From assembly GCA_002470465.1 (NCBI GenBank), contig DKMD01000017.1, positions 124,001 to 188,000 on the forward strand: a stretch of DNA of 64,000 nt. The letters run 5' to 3'. Positions 27,685-37,039 of the stretch are shown piece after piece. The notes beneath the pieces are model-generated. The model saw nothing but the letters and a program-made list of their open reading frames with translations, did not search any database and was not told the origin of the DNA. Made by a program: the position numbers and the translations under genes. Source of the DNA: Pluralibacter sp. UBA7423 (lineage in GTDB: Bacteria; Pseudomonadota; Gammaproteobacteria; Enterobacterales; Enterobacteriaceae). The first letter of the stretch is position 1. Each line of letters opens with the position of its first letter.

Positions 27685-28371
27685 ATGATGAACCTGAAAA
27701 GCTTTATCGTCGCCGCAGCAGTGTTGACCACTACCGTATTATTCCAGAGCGCGGGCTGGTCACAAACGAAGGCTATCCCGTTACCTGCACAGGATGAAGC
27801 GCCCGTTAAATCAGGTAATGAAACTGCCGTCTTCGCGGGTGGCTGTTTCTGGGGCGTACAGGGCGTGTTCCAGCACGTAAAAGGCGTGACTAATGCCGTG
27901 TCAGGCTATGCGGGTGGCAAAGCGCGAACGGCCAACTATCCGACCGTCAGCACGGGTATGACGGGCCATGCTGAATCCGTCAGCGTCACCTACGATCCAA
28001 CGAAGGTGACCTATGGCCAACTGTTGCAGATTTTCTTTTCGGTGACACATGACCCGACCGAGCTGAATAAGCAAGGGCCGGACTATGGCACTCAGTATCG
28101 CAGCGCGCTGTTTGTTCAGAATCCGGAGCAGGAGAAAGTGGCGAAGGCTTACATCGCACAGCTCAACGCCGGGCACTATTTCCCCGCGCCCATCGTGACA
28201 CGCATTGAGGCGAAGGCAACCTTTTATCCGGCAGAAAAATATCACCAGAATTTCCTTCACGACAATCCTGATTATCCATACATCGTCATCAACGATCTGC
28301 CCAAAGTACAGCAGCTAAAAGCAGCTTTCCCTGCGCTCTGGCAATCGGATCCGACCCTGGTCAAAGAGTAG
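27685..28371 (+). CDS. msrA: Peptide methionine-S-sulfoxide reductase MsrA, exported
   Basis: 228 residues. A signal peptide of about 25 residues (MMNLKSFIVAAAVLTTTVL) targets the periplasm, unlike cytosolic E. coli MsrA. The catalytic cysteine is in FAGGCFWGVQGVF; the YGTQYRSALF and HQNF blocks are typical. AAGGAGG at 27673-27679. Oxidised enzyme would be re-reduced by the DipZ thioredoxin domain encoded just upstream. An envelope protein-repair operon. Confidence 0.9.
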   Translation: MMNLKSFIVAAAVLTTTVLFQSAGWSQTKAIPLPAQDEAPVKSGNETAVFAGGCFWGVQGVFQHVKGVTNAVSGYAGGKARTANYPTVSTGMTGHAESVSVTYDPTKVTYGQLLQIFFSVTHDPTELNKQGPDYGTQYRSALFVQNPEQEKVAKAYIAQLNAGHYFPAPIVTRIEAKATFYPAEKYHQNFLHDNPDYPYIVINDLPKVQQLKAAFPALWQSDPTLVKE

Positions 28372-28413
28372 GGGTGAAGCCACGAAAACGGTTTATAAAA
28401 TTCTGGAAGACGA

Positions 28414-28438
28414 AAAGGTCGTATAAAACGACCTTTCA
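28414..28438 (+). terminator. Terminator-like hairpin after msrA
   Basis: AAAGGTCGT (28414-28422) and ACGACCTTT (28428-28436) pair around ATAAA. Nine perfect base pairs, with the U-rich end formed by the stem itself. Confidence 0.6.
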
Positions 28439-28703
28439 TAAAGTGCGACTTATTGAGTGCGTTTAGCCAGTTGTGGGCACTGCGAAGACCATTTAACAAA
28501 TTTGGCATTGTAGATAATGATTATTAAGTTCTGTAAGGCCCAACGTCGGCGAAAGTGGACAATCTTGAGCAGCTTCCTTCTGGATGAAATCGCCCGCAAA
28601 CAGAAGGCAATGAAAGGCCTGCAGCCGGAAGGCGAAGCGACGAGCGTCCAGACCGGGGCCGTGAAACCATAGCCGCGGACGCCGGACGCTCGGCAATCAA
28701 CGC
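28437..28703. other. Gene-poor gap between msrA and ymjA
   Basis: The whole gap (28372-28703) is about 330 bp. Beyond the hairpin there is one 51-codon frame on the plus strand, 28517-28672 (from MIIKFCKAQRRRK to QTGAVKP), without a ribosome site and without a family I recognise. It may be a decayed gene fragment. Confidence 0.3.
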
Positions 28704-28949
28704 TTACTCATTTCCCCACTGATTCAGGAAGTTTGCAATATCGTCGATGCGGAAGTCAGCAATCCCGGCTTCGTGGGCAAGTTCGCCCTGGGTCTCTTCA
28801 CTGATTTCTTCATTGTTGTTCAGGCGGGTGATCAGCGCCTGGAAATAATGGGCGAGCGCATCGCGCTCGGCGTCTTTCACCGGCGTGGCGGTCTCGTCTG
28901 AATATTCGTCAACGATGTCGTAAAACTTCAGCGGGATTGCATTGTTCAT
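28704..28949 (-). CDS. ymjA: YmjA, DUF2543 protein
   Basis: 81-residue acidic cytoplasmic protein, homologous to E. coli YmjA over its full length: starts [16 protein letters not shown], ends [13 protein letters not shown]. Function unknown. In E. coli it neighbours the puu genes; here it stands alone, so the location has changed. Confidence 0.9.
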   Translation of the reverse strand: MNNAIPLKFYDIVDEYSDETATPVKDAERDALAHYFQALITRLNNNEEISEETQGELAHEAGIADFRIDDIANFLNQWGNE

Positions 28950-29225
28950 TTTCGCGTCCTTTTAAGGCGATTCAGCGGATGTGCGTGCTATTTTAGCATT
29001 GTTAGCAAGGCGGCAGCATCCCGTTGAATGAAAAGAGCAGGGCGGACCTTACTGCATCGAGGCGGGTAAAAACGCGACGGGACCCGTCAGCACATCAGGA
29101 AATCCCGTAATACTAAGTGAGAGCCTGGGTCATGAAATGGCGATTGCGACCCGGCTCAGTTGAAATATCTGCTCAGAACCCAGGACTGATATAACGTATC
29201 AGCGCCGTTCTCTTATCAGGTGACA

Positions 29226-30257
29226 TTATTTTCCTGACAGTTCCCGGCGAATAATATCGGCGCCTGCGCTTAATGCATTAAGTTTTCCAGTTGCGACCTT
29301 TCGGGACAACGGCGTCATGCCACAATTGGTTGAAGGGTAGAGTTTATCAGCATCAACAAATTGCAGTGCTTTACGTAAAGTATCCGCGACTTCCTCAGGG
29401 GTTTCGATATTATTCGTCGCCACGTCGATCGCTCCAACCATTACTTTTTTACCGCGAATAAGCTCGAGCAGGTCCATTGGCACTCGTGAGTTATGGCACT
29501 CCAGTGAAACAATATCGATATTGGACGTTTGCAGTTTAGGGAACGCTTCTTCGTATTGTCTCCACTCTGAGCCCAATGTTTGCTTCCAGTCGGTATTGGC
29601 TTTGATGCCATATCCGTAGCAGATATGCACAGCCGTTTCACATTTTAGCCCCTCAATGGCTCTTTCCAGTGCGGCAATACCCCAGTCATTGACTTCATCA
29701 AAGAAAACATTAAAGGCAGGCTCATCAAACTGAATAATATCAACGCCAGCTGCTTCTAATTCTTTTGCTTCCTGATTGAGGATTTTGGCAAATTCCCATG
29801 CCAGTTTCTCGCGGCTTTTATAGTGGGCATCATAAAGCGTATCAATCATCGTCATAGGCCCAGGGAGTGCCCACTTGATGGGTTTGTTGGTTAACTGACG
29901 TAAAAAACGAGCATCTTCAACGAATACCGGTTTTTGGCGTTCAACTGCACCAACGACCGTCGGCACGCTCGCCTCATAACGATTACGGATTTTAACGACT
30001 TCGCGTTTTTCAAAGTCGACACCGCTGAGGTGCTCGATAAAGGTCGTGACAAAGTGTTGACGCGTTTGCTCGCCGTCGCTGACGATATCAATCCCCGCGC
30101 GCAGTTGATCAAACAGGGCAAGGCTCAGCGCATCTTTTTTCCCGTCAATTAACTCTTCATTTTGCAGTTTCCAGGGGGACCAAAGTTTCTCCGGTTCCGC
30201 AAGCCAGGAAGGTTTCGGTAAGCTGCCAGCGGTGGACGTGGGAAGTAAGATTGTCAT
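29226..30257 (-). CDS. Core-MetE methionine synthase (MesD-like)
   Basis: 343 residues corresponding only to the catalytic C-terminal half of MetE. The zinc ligands are all visible: HIC in TAVHICYGYG, the glutamate in SLECHNSR, and the cysteine in STNCGMTPLSRK, with DEPAF nearby. It lacks the N-terminal half needed for methyltetrahydrofolate use. Such short proteins form the folate-independent methionine synthases; the adjacent DUF1852 gene assigns it to the MesD group. It probably methylates homocysteine from an unidentified donor. Confidence 0.85.
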   Translation of the reverse strand: MTILLPTSTAGSLPKPSWLAEPEKLWSPWKLQNEELIDGKKDALSLALFDQLRAGIDIVSDGEQTRQHFVTTFIEHLSGVDFEKREVVKIRNRYEASVPTVVGAVERQKPVFVEDARFLRQLTNKPIKWALPGPMTMIDTLYDAHYKSREKLAWEFAKILNQEAKELEAAGVDIIQFDEPAFNVFFDEVNDWGIAALERAIEGLKCETAVHICYGYGIKANTDWKQTLGSEWRQYEEAFPKLQTSNIDIVSLECHNSRVPMDLLELIRGKKVMVGAIDVATNNIETPEEVADTLRKALQFVDADKLYPSTNCGMTPLSRKVATGKLNALSAGADIIRRELSGK

Positions 30258-30284
30258 AATAAAGCGCCTTGTATTTCCGGTTAA

Positions 30285-31265
30285 TTAAAGAGCGTAGTGA
30301 GTAGACCAGGACTCAAAAACATGCTTGTAAGGTTTAATAAAGTGCTCTTCAGTAAATTGTCCCTGAATAATTGCCAGCTGGCTGCGTTCTTCCCGATCGT
30401 AAACAATTTTTGTTAATGAATGATCCTGATGATTCAGGCTGGGTTGATAAACCAGGCCTGCCGCCGAATTAGCATTGTAAATTTCCGGGCGGTAGATCTT
30501 CTGGAAGGTCTCCATCGTACTGATAGTGCCGATCAACTCCAGTGAAGTGTAATCGTGAAGTAAATCACCGGTAAAATAGAATGCTAACGGCGCAACGCTG
30601 TTTTTAGGCATAAAATAGCGAACCTGCAGCCCCATTTTACTAAAGTATTGTTCAGTTAAAGATGCGCCTGTTTTTTGCTCATACTCGATGCCCAATATCG
30701 GATGTTCATTTCCTGTACGGTGATAAACCTCTTTGCTTGAAATACTCAGGCAAATTACCGGGGACTTTTTAAATCGCTGTTTGTACTCGTTTGAATGGAT
30801 GAAATGTTTGAAGATATTGCCATGCAAATCACCAAAATCATCCGGGATGCTGAAGTCACGCAGGCCTTTATTGTGATCTAACAATAATACGCTGAAGTCA
30901 TAATCACGGACATAGGAGGAGAAGTTATTACCGACAATGCCTTCAATACGTTCATTCGTTTTTTTATCAATGATGCAGGTTTGTAAAATTTCAATTGCCG
31001 GGAAACTTTCGCCAGTCTCGCCGAGATTCAGTTCAGCTGAAATAATATCAAGTTCGACGCTATAGCGATCGCTTTTAGGGTTATCCCAATAAGCTAAGCT
31101 GTTGAAACGATTGTCGATCATCACCAACGTGTTGCGCAGATTTTGCTGGCGGTTTTGTCCTCTGGCCAGATTCGCAAAATTGGTCGTAATACGCGTATTC
31201 TCAGAAGGGTTATAGTTCTCGTCGAAACGGCTGCTTTTAATCGTAAATGTGATATCTGTTTTCAT
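30285..31265 (-). CDS. DUF1852 protein (MesX), partner of core-MetE
   Basis: 326-residue cytoplasmic protein of the DUF1852 family (FTIKSSRFDENYNPSENTR near the start, RGQNRQQNLRNTLVMIDNR). In published work on folate-independent methionine synthases this family (MesX) is required for MesD activity. It is the upstream gene of a two-gene operon, with a 27-bp gap to the core-MetE gene. No known catalytic motif is visible. Confidence 0.82.
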   Translation of the reverse strand: MKTDITFTIKSSRFDENYNPSENTRITTNFANLARGQNRQQNLRNTLVMIDNRFNSLAYWDNPKSDRYSVELDIISAELNLGETGESFPAIEILQTCIIDKKTNERIEGIVGNNFSSYVRDYDFSVLLLDHNKGLRDFSIPDDFGDLHGNIFKHFIHSNEYKQRFKKSPVICLSISSKEVYHRTGNEHPILGIEYEQKTGASLTEQYFSKMGLQVRYFMPKNSVAPLAFYFTGDLLHDYTSLELIGTISTMETFQKIYRPEIYNANSAAGLVYQPSLNHQDHSLTKIVYDREERSQLAIIQGQFTEEHFIKPYKHVFESWSTHYAL

Positions 31266-31790
31266 GGTGACGCGGCATCCTGAGGATTAAACAGAAAATG
31301 GCGCTGGTTTTCTGCTTACCCGTACGTGATGGGAGCAGTAGCGCAATGTCATTTTCTTGTTATCAATTAATTAACATATGTCTTTTATGCCAGAGCCAGT
31401 GGCGGAGTGAAAGCGACTAAATTTCAATGCTGCATGAGCCAACTTCATCATGAGAAATGCGACGTAATGTGAACGCTCGGTTTGCCGCAGCAGAGATGGT
31501 GATGTAACCAAAGTACGCATAATCTGAGACGAAATGCCGGAAAAAGAGTTTTAGTTCGTTGTGGACTGGACAAGCAGGAGCATGTCAGCATGCCGTTTGC
31601 GAACGACCGATGAGCATAGAGGAAAGTGAAATCGTACGAACAAGTGCGTCGTGGAAAACATTGCGGCGAGCAGATTAGCCATCAGACGGACAGAGCGAAG
31701 AGATCAACACGGAAGAAAGAGCGTTCAGAGGCCATCAGCGACCAGGTCAACGATGCCCACAAAACCCCGGATTCTGTCTAATTCCATATT
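31266..31790. other. Gene-free region left of dif
   Basis: About 525 bp with only short frames on both strands. The first 120 bp hold the mesX promoter. The rest, purine-rich on the plus strand, translates to no family I recognise and may be decayed mobile DNA, which often accumulates beside dif. Confidence 0.4.
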
Positions 31791-31818
31791 GGTGCGCATA
31801 ATGTATATTATGTTAAAT
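31791..31818 (+). other. dif: dif, XerCD chromosome dimer resolution site
   Basis: The 28 bases read GGTGCGCATAA (XerC arm), TGTATA (central region), TTATGTTAAAT (XerD arm), identical as far as I recall to E. coli dif. XerC and XerD recombine here, activated by FtsK, to resolve dimeric chromosomes. It lies 138 bp before the first hybrid kinase gene. It marks the replication terminus. Confidence 0.95.
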
Positions 31819-31956
31819 CACATGACACATGAGCAATAAGCTCATGCACTACATCCCGGTGACCAGAAATCATGCATTAAAATCCCAACCATATCGCCTC
31901 CTCCTCTGTAATAATGATAAGTATCAATGCGTTCTGATAAACCTTAAAGGGAAAGT

Positions 31957-34239
31957 ATGTCTAAGTTTCCGCTGTTCATGTTGATCATGTTCTGGAGCCT
32001 GACGCTTCGGGCCGAGCCTCTGTTCACTCAACAGGAGCAGTCCTGGATAGCGGCTCACCCGCGCGTCTATTACACGGTCAAAGATCTGTGGCCCCAGGAA
32101 ACGGTACGCAATGGTATCCACAACGGAATCAGCCGTGAAGTTCTGGATGCGGTTTCCCAGCGCACCGGCCTGACGTTTGTGTTTGTGCCGCCAGATAAAA
32201 TGGCAAAAACGCCGGTGATGATGGTCAGTGCTGTTAACGATAACTTACTTACTGATGAAGAACGGAAAAAATGGCTATTCACGTTTCCGTGGGCCAATAC
32301 TATGCCGATGATCGTCAGTAAAAAAGAGGCTGTTCAGGTGCGTACGTTGCAACAGCTCCAGGATAAACAGATTGCCGTAGTCAAAGATTCTGATTTTACC
32401 CCCTGGCTGCAACGTCATTTCCCCGCCATGAATCTGGATGAGCAGCCCGATATCCTCACTGCTTTACAGTCTGTTGAATCAGGTAAAAACAACGCGGTTA
32501 TTGCCTCCGGCCTGGTCATGCTCCCTATCCTTCAGCGTCACTATCTCCACCGGCTGGCGATCGTTGCACAAATCCCGGAGATGGCCAGTGGCATCAGCAT
32601 GGCGATTAATCCAGCTTATCCTGAGCTGCAATCGATTCTGAATAAAAGCATGGAGCAAATTACGGCTGGCGATGCGCAGGATATGTTTGTCCACTGGATT
32701 GGCATCGTCGACATAGGCACGCCTACGCTCAATTTTGTTCTCTGGCAATATCGATATCCGCTGATGGTTATCGCCTCGTTAATTGTTCTGTTACTGATCG
32801 CGGTGCGTTTTGCACTGGTTTCCCGACGTCGGGCATTACGCAGTGAGCGGCACAAAAGTGATTTTTTGGCAGTAATGAGCCATGAAATTCGAACGCCGAT
32901 GAATGCCATTGTTGCCGCGCTCGAGCTGCTGAAACAGATCCGCAGCCCTTCACGAAGTCAACAGTATATTGATCTGGCCTACTCTTCCTCGCAAGATCTG
33001 CTGGACCTACTCAACAGCGTGTTGGATCACGAAAAAATAAGCCATAACCGCCTGGCGATTCAACCTGAACCGGTGGAACCTGGTATCCTGCTTGAGACGG
33101 TATGCGACAGCCAGCGGCCGTCAGCACAGCGTAAAGCGTTATATCTTACGTTCATGGATCAGCGCCCTGCTCCCGCCAGTTGGGTTATGATGGATGCACA
33201 CCGATTACGGCAAATTATTAATAACTTGCTGTCAAATGCCATAAAATTCACTGAAAATGGCGGAGTTTCCGTTCATCTTGCCGAGTCGGCGGACAGGCTG
33301 CTATTGACCGTGGAGGACACGGGAGCCGGTATCTCACCAACGGTGCAAAAGCGTCTGATGCAGGCCTGGCAACAGGGTGAGCATCAGGCTGGCGGCAGCG
33401 GGCTTGGGCTCTATATCTGCCGATCGCTGGTAAAGCAGATGCAAGGCACGATGGAACTGGTGAGTGAACCAGGCAAAGGAACGCGCGTAGCAATCGTTTT
33501 ACCTCTACAACACTGCACCACCCCGGACGATAGCGCAAAGCCGGACTCGATGACACTCCCTGATTTCGCCGGGCAATGTTCCATATTAGTGGTGGAAGAT
33601 CACGCAGCCAACCGCCAGATGTTGACCGCTCAGCTGGCCCGTCTGGGGTGTCATTTTGAAACCGCCGAGGATGGAGAAAGCGCACTTTTGCTGCTTGAAG
33701 ACGAAAACTACTACGACATTATCCTGCTGGACTGCGGCCTGCCGGGTATCGATGGCTATACCACTACCCGGAAGATCCGCATGCTTGAACAGCAACAAAA
33801 CCGGGAGGCCATGATTGTGGTAGCGATTTCGGCGCAAAGCTCAGCTCAGCATCTCGCACGCTGCCTCGAAAGCGGCATGAATGATGTCCTCACCAAACCG
33901 ATTCGACTGAACACACTGGCGGAAACCCTGCAAAAATGGTGCACGCCAGCGGGTAGCCAGACGGTACAGATGGCCACTCATTTGCCGATCGGGGAGGATG
34001 TCTGGCTGGCGCTTCAGGATGATACCCGGAAGTTTATCGCTTACACCGAGCAACAGGAGCTATCCTGGATGCTGCACCATATCCATCGTATTAAAGGCGT
34101 AGCGCAAATGTACCAGATTGATAACCTCGCGGAGTACGCCGCCTCCCTGGAAGAGAGCCTGCGGGCCGGGCTGCCACGCGAACACTGGCAGGCACAAACA
34201 TGGGGGCTAATGCTCAATAAGCTGACAACTCTGTCCTAA
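31957..34239 (+). CDS. BvgS/EvgS-type hybrid sensor histidine kinase, copy 1
   Basis: 760 residues. Signal peptide (about 1-19), one periplasmic solute-binding domain (SBP_bac_3 type, about 20-260), a TM helix about 268-288, HisKA with MSHEIRTPMNA, and an ATPase domain (NNLLSNAIKFTENG, DTGAGIS, GSGLGLYI). Then a receiver with phospho-acceptor Asp in IILLDCGLPG and a C-terminal HPt domain (HHIHRIKGVAQM). Full phosphorelay His-Asp-His. AAAGGGAAAG precedes the ATG. Probably feeds the LuxR-type regulator 3 kb downstream. Confidence 0.92.
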   Translation: MSKFPLFMLIMFWSLTLRAEPLFTQQEQSWIAAHPRVYYTVKDLWPQETVRNGIHNGISREVLDAVSQRTGLTFVFVPPDKMAKTPVMMVSAVNDNLLTDEERKKWLFTFPWANTMPMIVSKKEAVQVRTLQQLQDKQIAVVKDSDFTPWLQRHFPAMNLDEQPDILTALQSVESGKNNAVIASGLVMLPILQRHYLHRLAIVAQIPEMASGISMAINPAYPELQSILNKSMEQITAGDAQDMFVHWIGIVDIGTPTLNFVLWQYRYPLMVIASLIVLLLIAVRFALVSRRRALRSERHKSDFLAVMSHEIRTPMNAIVAALELLKQIRSPSRSQQYIDLAYSSSQDLLDLLNSVLDHEKISHNRLAIQPEPVEPGILLETVCDSQRPSAQRKALYLTFMDQRPAPASWVMMDAHRLRQIINNLLSNAIKFTENGGVSVHLAESADRLLLTVEDTGAGISPTVQKRLMQAWQQGEHQAGGSGLGLYICRSLVKQMQGTMELVSEPGKGTRVAIVLPLQHCTTPDDSAKPDSMTLPDFAGQCSILVVEDHAANRQMLTAQLARLGCHFETAEDGESALLLLEDENYYDIILLDCGLPGIDGYTTTRKIRMLEQQQNREAMIVVAISAQSSAQHLARCLESGMNDVLTKPIRLNTLAETLQKWCTPAGSQTVQMATHLPIGEDVWLALQDDTRKFIAYTEQQELSWMLHHIHRIKGVAQMYQIDNLAEYAASLEESLRAGLPREHWQAQTWGLMLNKLTTLS

Positions 34240-34246
34240 TAAGAGC

Positions 34247-34263
34247 TTTTGAGAGTGCTCTTG
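34247..34263 (+). promoter_or_regulatory. Half-site shared with the fimbrial inverted repeat
   Basis: TTTTGAGAGTGCTCTTG matches the fimbrial repeat TTTTGAGAGTGGTCTTG at 16 of 17 positions and lies 94 bp before the second kinase gene. It also forms a small hairpin (AAGAGC 34241-34246 with GCTCTT 34257-34262). Candidate binding site for the response regulator of this locus. Confidence 0.5.
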
Positions 34264-34356
34264 TGTGCTCTGCATGGCCATTTTCGTTCAATCCCATTCG
34301 CCCCAAGAGACTGGCTCGCATACCGCGACAGCCACTAGGATTGAAGAAAGGTCATG

Positions 34357-36651
34357 ATGCCCTGGTATAAAACGATTCTGCTACTGATAAACTGCCTGCT
34401 CGTCTTCACCGTACAGGCAGCCCCGCTGTTCAGCGAAAAAGAACGCGCCTGGATTGCCGAAAATCCGGTGATTTTCTACGATATTATTGATGACTGGCCG
34501 CTCGATTATATCGATCAGGGCAGACATTTTGGCCTGAGCCGGGCGTACCTCGAGCAGATAGAAAAAATGACGGGGTTACGCTTTAAGCTTGCCGGTGAAC
34601 AACAGTCACCCGCCTTTGTCACTAACATGCCGGCGGCCTTAATGACGGAGCCTGAGCGTACTAAATGGCATTGGGCCCAACGCTGGGTCACCGCCAATGC
34701 TCTGGTAGTGACAAGCCATGATTCTGATCATATCCGCACTCTCGACCACCTCAGAACAAAGCGTGTTGCTGTTCGCATGGGCAGCCCATATGAAGAGTGG
34801 CTAACCCACTATTATCCCGAAATCGAACTCTCTCCACAGCCGGATATGAGCAGTCTGCTACAGAGCGTACTCTCAGGGGAAGCGGACGCCGCCATTGGTG
34901 CGGATCTGGTATTACGCCCCCTACTGTACCGCCGTTACGCCCACAAACTGGTGGTGGCCGGTCAGTTACCTGAGATGGTTACCGGGTTACATATGGCCAT
35001 CTCACCAGAGTGGGAGCCGCTGCGCAACATCCTTTCTAAAGCGCTAGCCAGTATGCCAGCCAGTCAAAGCGACCGGCTTTTCAGTCAGTGGGTGGGCGAT
35101 TTAAAAACCGGAAAGCTCACCGCTGAATTAATTTTCGCCCTCTACCCAGTGGAGATCGGACTGATTATGTTATTGCTGTTAAGTCTAATTTGGGCCCTGC
35201 GTCGGGCGCTGGTTCATAAGCGGCGCGCCGTGCTCAGTGAAGAGCGGAAAAGCCAGTTTCTCGCCATGATGAGCCATGAGATCCGCACGCCAATGAATGC
35301 GCTGGTTGCCGCGCTTGAACTGCTTCGCCTGCCTGCCGCCGCCCAACAGCGAGAAGAGTATCTGGAGCTGGCGCTCTCATCCTCTAAGAATCTGCAGGGT
35401 TTGCTGAATGACATTCTCGACCACTGCAAACTGGCGCAAAATCAGCTAAAACTGGACAATCACTGCTTTCTGCTACGTAAGATGATTGAAGAGCTGGAGG
35501 CCATTTATCACCCGCTGGCGCACCGGAAAGGACTACAGATTAGCGCCAGCCTTCCTCCTGTCCTGCGGGAACAGTGGATCGTTGCGGATGAGCATCGAAT
35601 ACGGCAGGTGATTGGTAATCTGCTGGCAAATGCCATCAGATTCACGGACCACGGGTGCGTTTCACTCGATGTGCAACAGCATCTGTCGGCAAAAGGCGAT
35701 CCGATATTGCACATTGAGGTTGCCGATACCGGCATTGGGATCTCCCCCCAAGCGCGGCGTACCCTCTTCGAAGCCTGGACGCAGGCTGACAACGCCACCA
35801 CACGCCGCTACGACGGCAGCGGTCTCGGGCTGTATATCTGTCATGAACTGGTGTCACTGGCTGGCGGAGCGCTTATCTGCCAGAGCGAGCCCGGGGTGGG
35901 TTCTGTCTTTCGTGTAGAGTTGCCGGTAACGTTTTGTGAAGCCCCCGTCGAGAGTCAAACAATCGAAACACTCCGGCACTTTAGCCCTGACACCTGCGTC
36001 CTGGTCGTGGAGGATCACCCTGCTAACCAGAAAATGCTGGCAGCACAGCTCGATGCCCTTAACTGTCAATATGAACTCGTCGGAGATGGCGCCAGCGCAT
36101 TAGCACTGCTTGAAGATGAAAATTATTTTGACGTCATCCTGCTGGATTGCAACCTGCCGGACATAGACGGTTATGAAGTCGCTAAACGGGTACGGGAGTT
36201 TGAAAATATAACCGTACGACAGGCGACTCCCATTGTTGCCATCTCGGCGCTGAGCGGCCCGGAACATCAGCAGCAGTGCCGTGACAGCGGGATGGATGCG
36301 TGGCTGTCTAAGCCACTTTCAATTTATGCCCTCAGCGAGATGCTGGCTCGCTGGTGTCAGCCGCTGTACAGCGAACGACCGGCCGCTTTACCCGAAGTGA
36401 CGCTGGATGACCCCCGGCAGTACATTGCTGATGATATTCGTCATTTTTGTGCCGCAGCGGAAAAGCACGATATACGCTGGATGGTGCATTACGTACACCG
36501 TTTAAACGGGGTGGCGAATCTCTATCAGCTCATGCCACTGGCACGTCATGCAAAAGAAATTGAAGATACCCTTCGGGAGGGAAATCCCCCTACTCCGGCA
36601 CAAATTGACGCCTGGACAATCGCACTCAGGGGGTGGGAATCGGAAATGTAA
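34357..36651 (+). CDS. BvgS/EvgS-type hybrid sensor histidine kinase, copy 2
   Basis: 764 residues, same domain order as copy 1: signal peptide, one SBP_bac_3 domain, TM near residue 270, HisKA (MSHEIRTPMNALVAALEL), ATPase (GNLLANAIRFTDHG, DTGIGIS, GSGLGLYI), receiver (VILLDCNLPDIDGY), HPt (HYVHRLNGVANL). In the HPt motif the usual lysine after the histidine is asparagine. The sensor halves differ much more than the kinase halves, so the two copies likely read different ligands. GAAAGG favours ATG 34357 over 34354. Confidence 0.92.
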   Translation: MPWYKTILLLINCLLVFTVQAAPLFSEKERAWIAENPVIFYDIIDDWPLDYIDQGRHFGLSRAYLEQIEKMTGLRFKLAGEQQSPAFVTNMPAALMTEPERTKWHWAQRWVTANALVVTSHDSDHIRTLDHLRTKRVAVRMGSPYEEWLTHYYPEIELSPQPDMSSLLQSVLSGEADAAIGADLVLRPLLYRRYAHKLVVAGQLPEMVTGLHMAISPEWEPLRNILSKALASMPASQSDRLFSQWVGDLKTGKLTAELIFALYPVEIGLIMLLLLSLIWALRRALVHKRRAVLSEERKSQFLAMMSHEIRTPMNALVAALELLRLPAAAQQREEYLELALSSSKNLQGLLNDILDHCKLAQNQLKLDNHCFLLRKMIEELEAIYHPLAHRKGLQISASLPPVLREQWIVADEHRIRQVIGNLLANAIRFTDHGCVSLDVQQHLSAKGDPILHIEVADTGIGISPQARRTLFEAWTQADNATTRRYDGSGLGLYICHELVSLAGGALICQSEPGVGSVFRVELPVTFCEAPVESQTIETLRHFSPDTCVLVVEDHPANQKMLAAQLDALNCQYELVGDGASALALLEDENYFDVILLDCNLPDIDGYEVAKRVREFENITVRQATPIVAISALSGPEHQQQCRDSGMDAWLSKPLSIYALSEMLARWCQPLYSERPAALPEVTLDDPRQYIADDIRHFCAAAEKHDIRWMVHYVHRLNGVANLYQLMPLARHAKEIEDTLREGNPPTPAQIDAWTIALRGWESEM

Positions 36652-36689
36652 GATAGTGGTCGCCCGGAATTCTGCGTAACGGCTCGCGC

Positions 36690-36850
36690 TTAACGGCGAT
36701 CGCTCAGGCGGTCGCCGAACCCGGTAATAAAACGCTCCACTGCCGGCTGTGTGTTCCGGATTGGTATACTCCATTTTCTCGCAGCATCCTTTTTTGCCAG
36801 ATAAATCTCTTTCGTATCGGGTCATTTATCGGGAATATTTTGCGTTTCTT
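36690..36850 (-). pseudogene. 3' remnant of an IS256-family transposase
   Basis: On the minus strand the frame ending TAA at 36692-36690 reads EIYLAKKDAARKWSIPIRN, then AVERFITGFGDRLSDRR. This is the C-terminal pattern of IS256/Mutator-type transposases (IYLA...KKW.MPI.NW...F...F.DRL). A shifted frame just upstream adds KKRKIFP. The rest is missing, so this is a decayed fragment. The surrounding gap (36652-37039) has no other gene. Confidence 0.55.
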
Positions 36851-37039
36851 AATGGCAATTCGACGTTACGGCGTCAGCGACATTAGGATATCGGTGTGGG
36901 TGATATTTCAGGGCGAGGATTTCACGGGGGGGCACAGGGATAAAATTTTGTTATCCATCTGCGCCATTAATTTGCCTGTCTCCATGACTGGACAGGCAAT
37001 GACATAATTTTACTGATGATTTCGTGAGTTGGCGGGCGC

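Noticed and set aside
28517..28672. 51-codon frame between msrA and ymjA as a real gene
   Set aside because: No ribosome site and no recognised family; kept only as a note on the gap.
31651..31839. 62-codon frame running across dif
   Set aside because: It overlaps the whole dif site, has no ribosome site, and its residues are low-information (Arg/Ser/Thr-rich).
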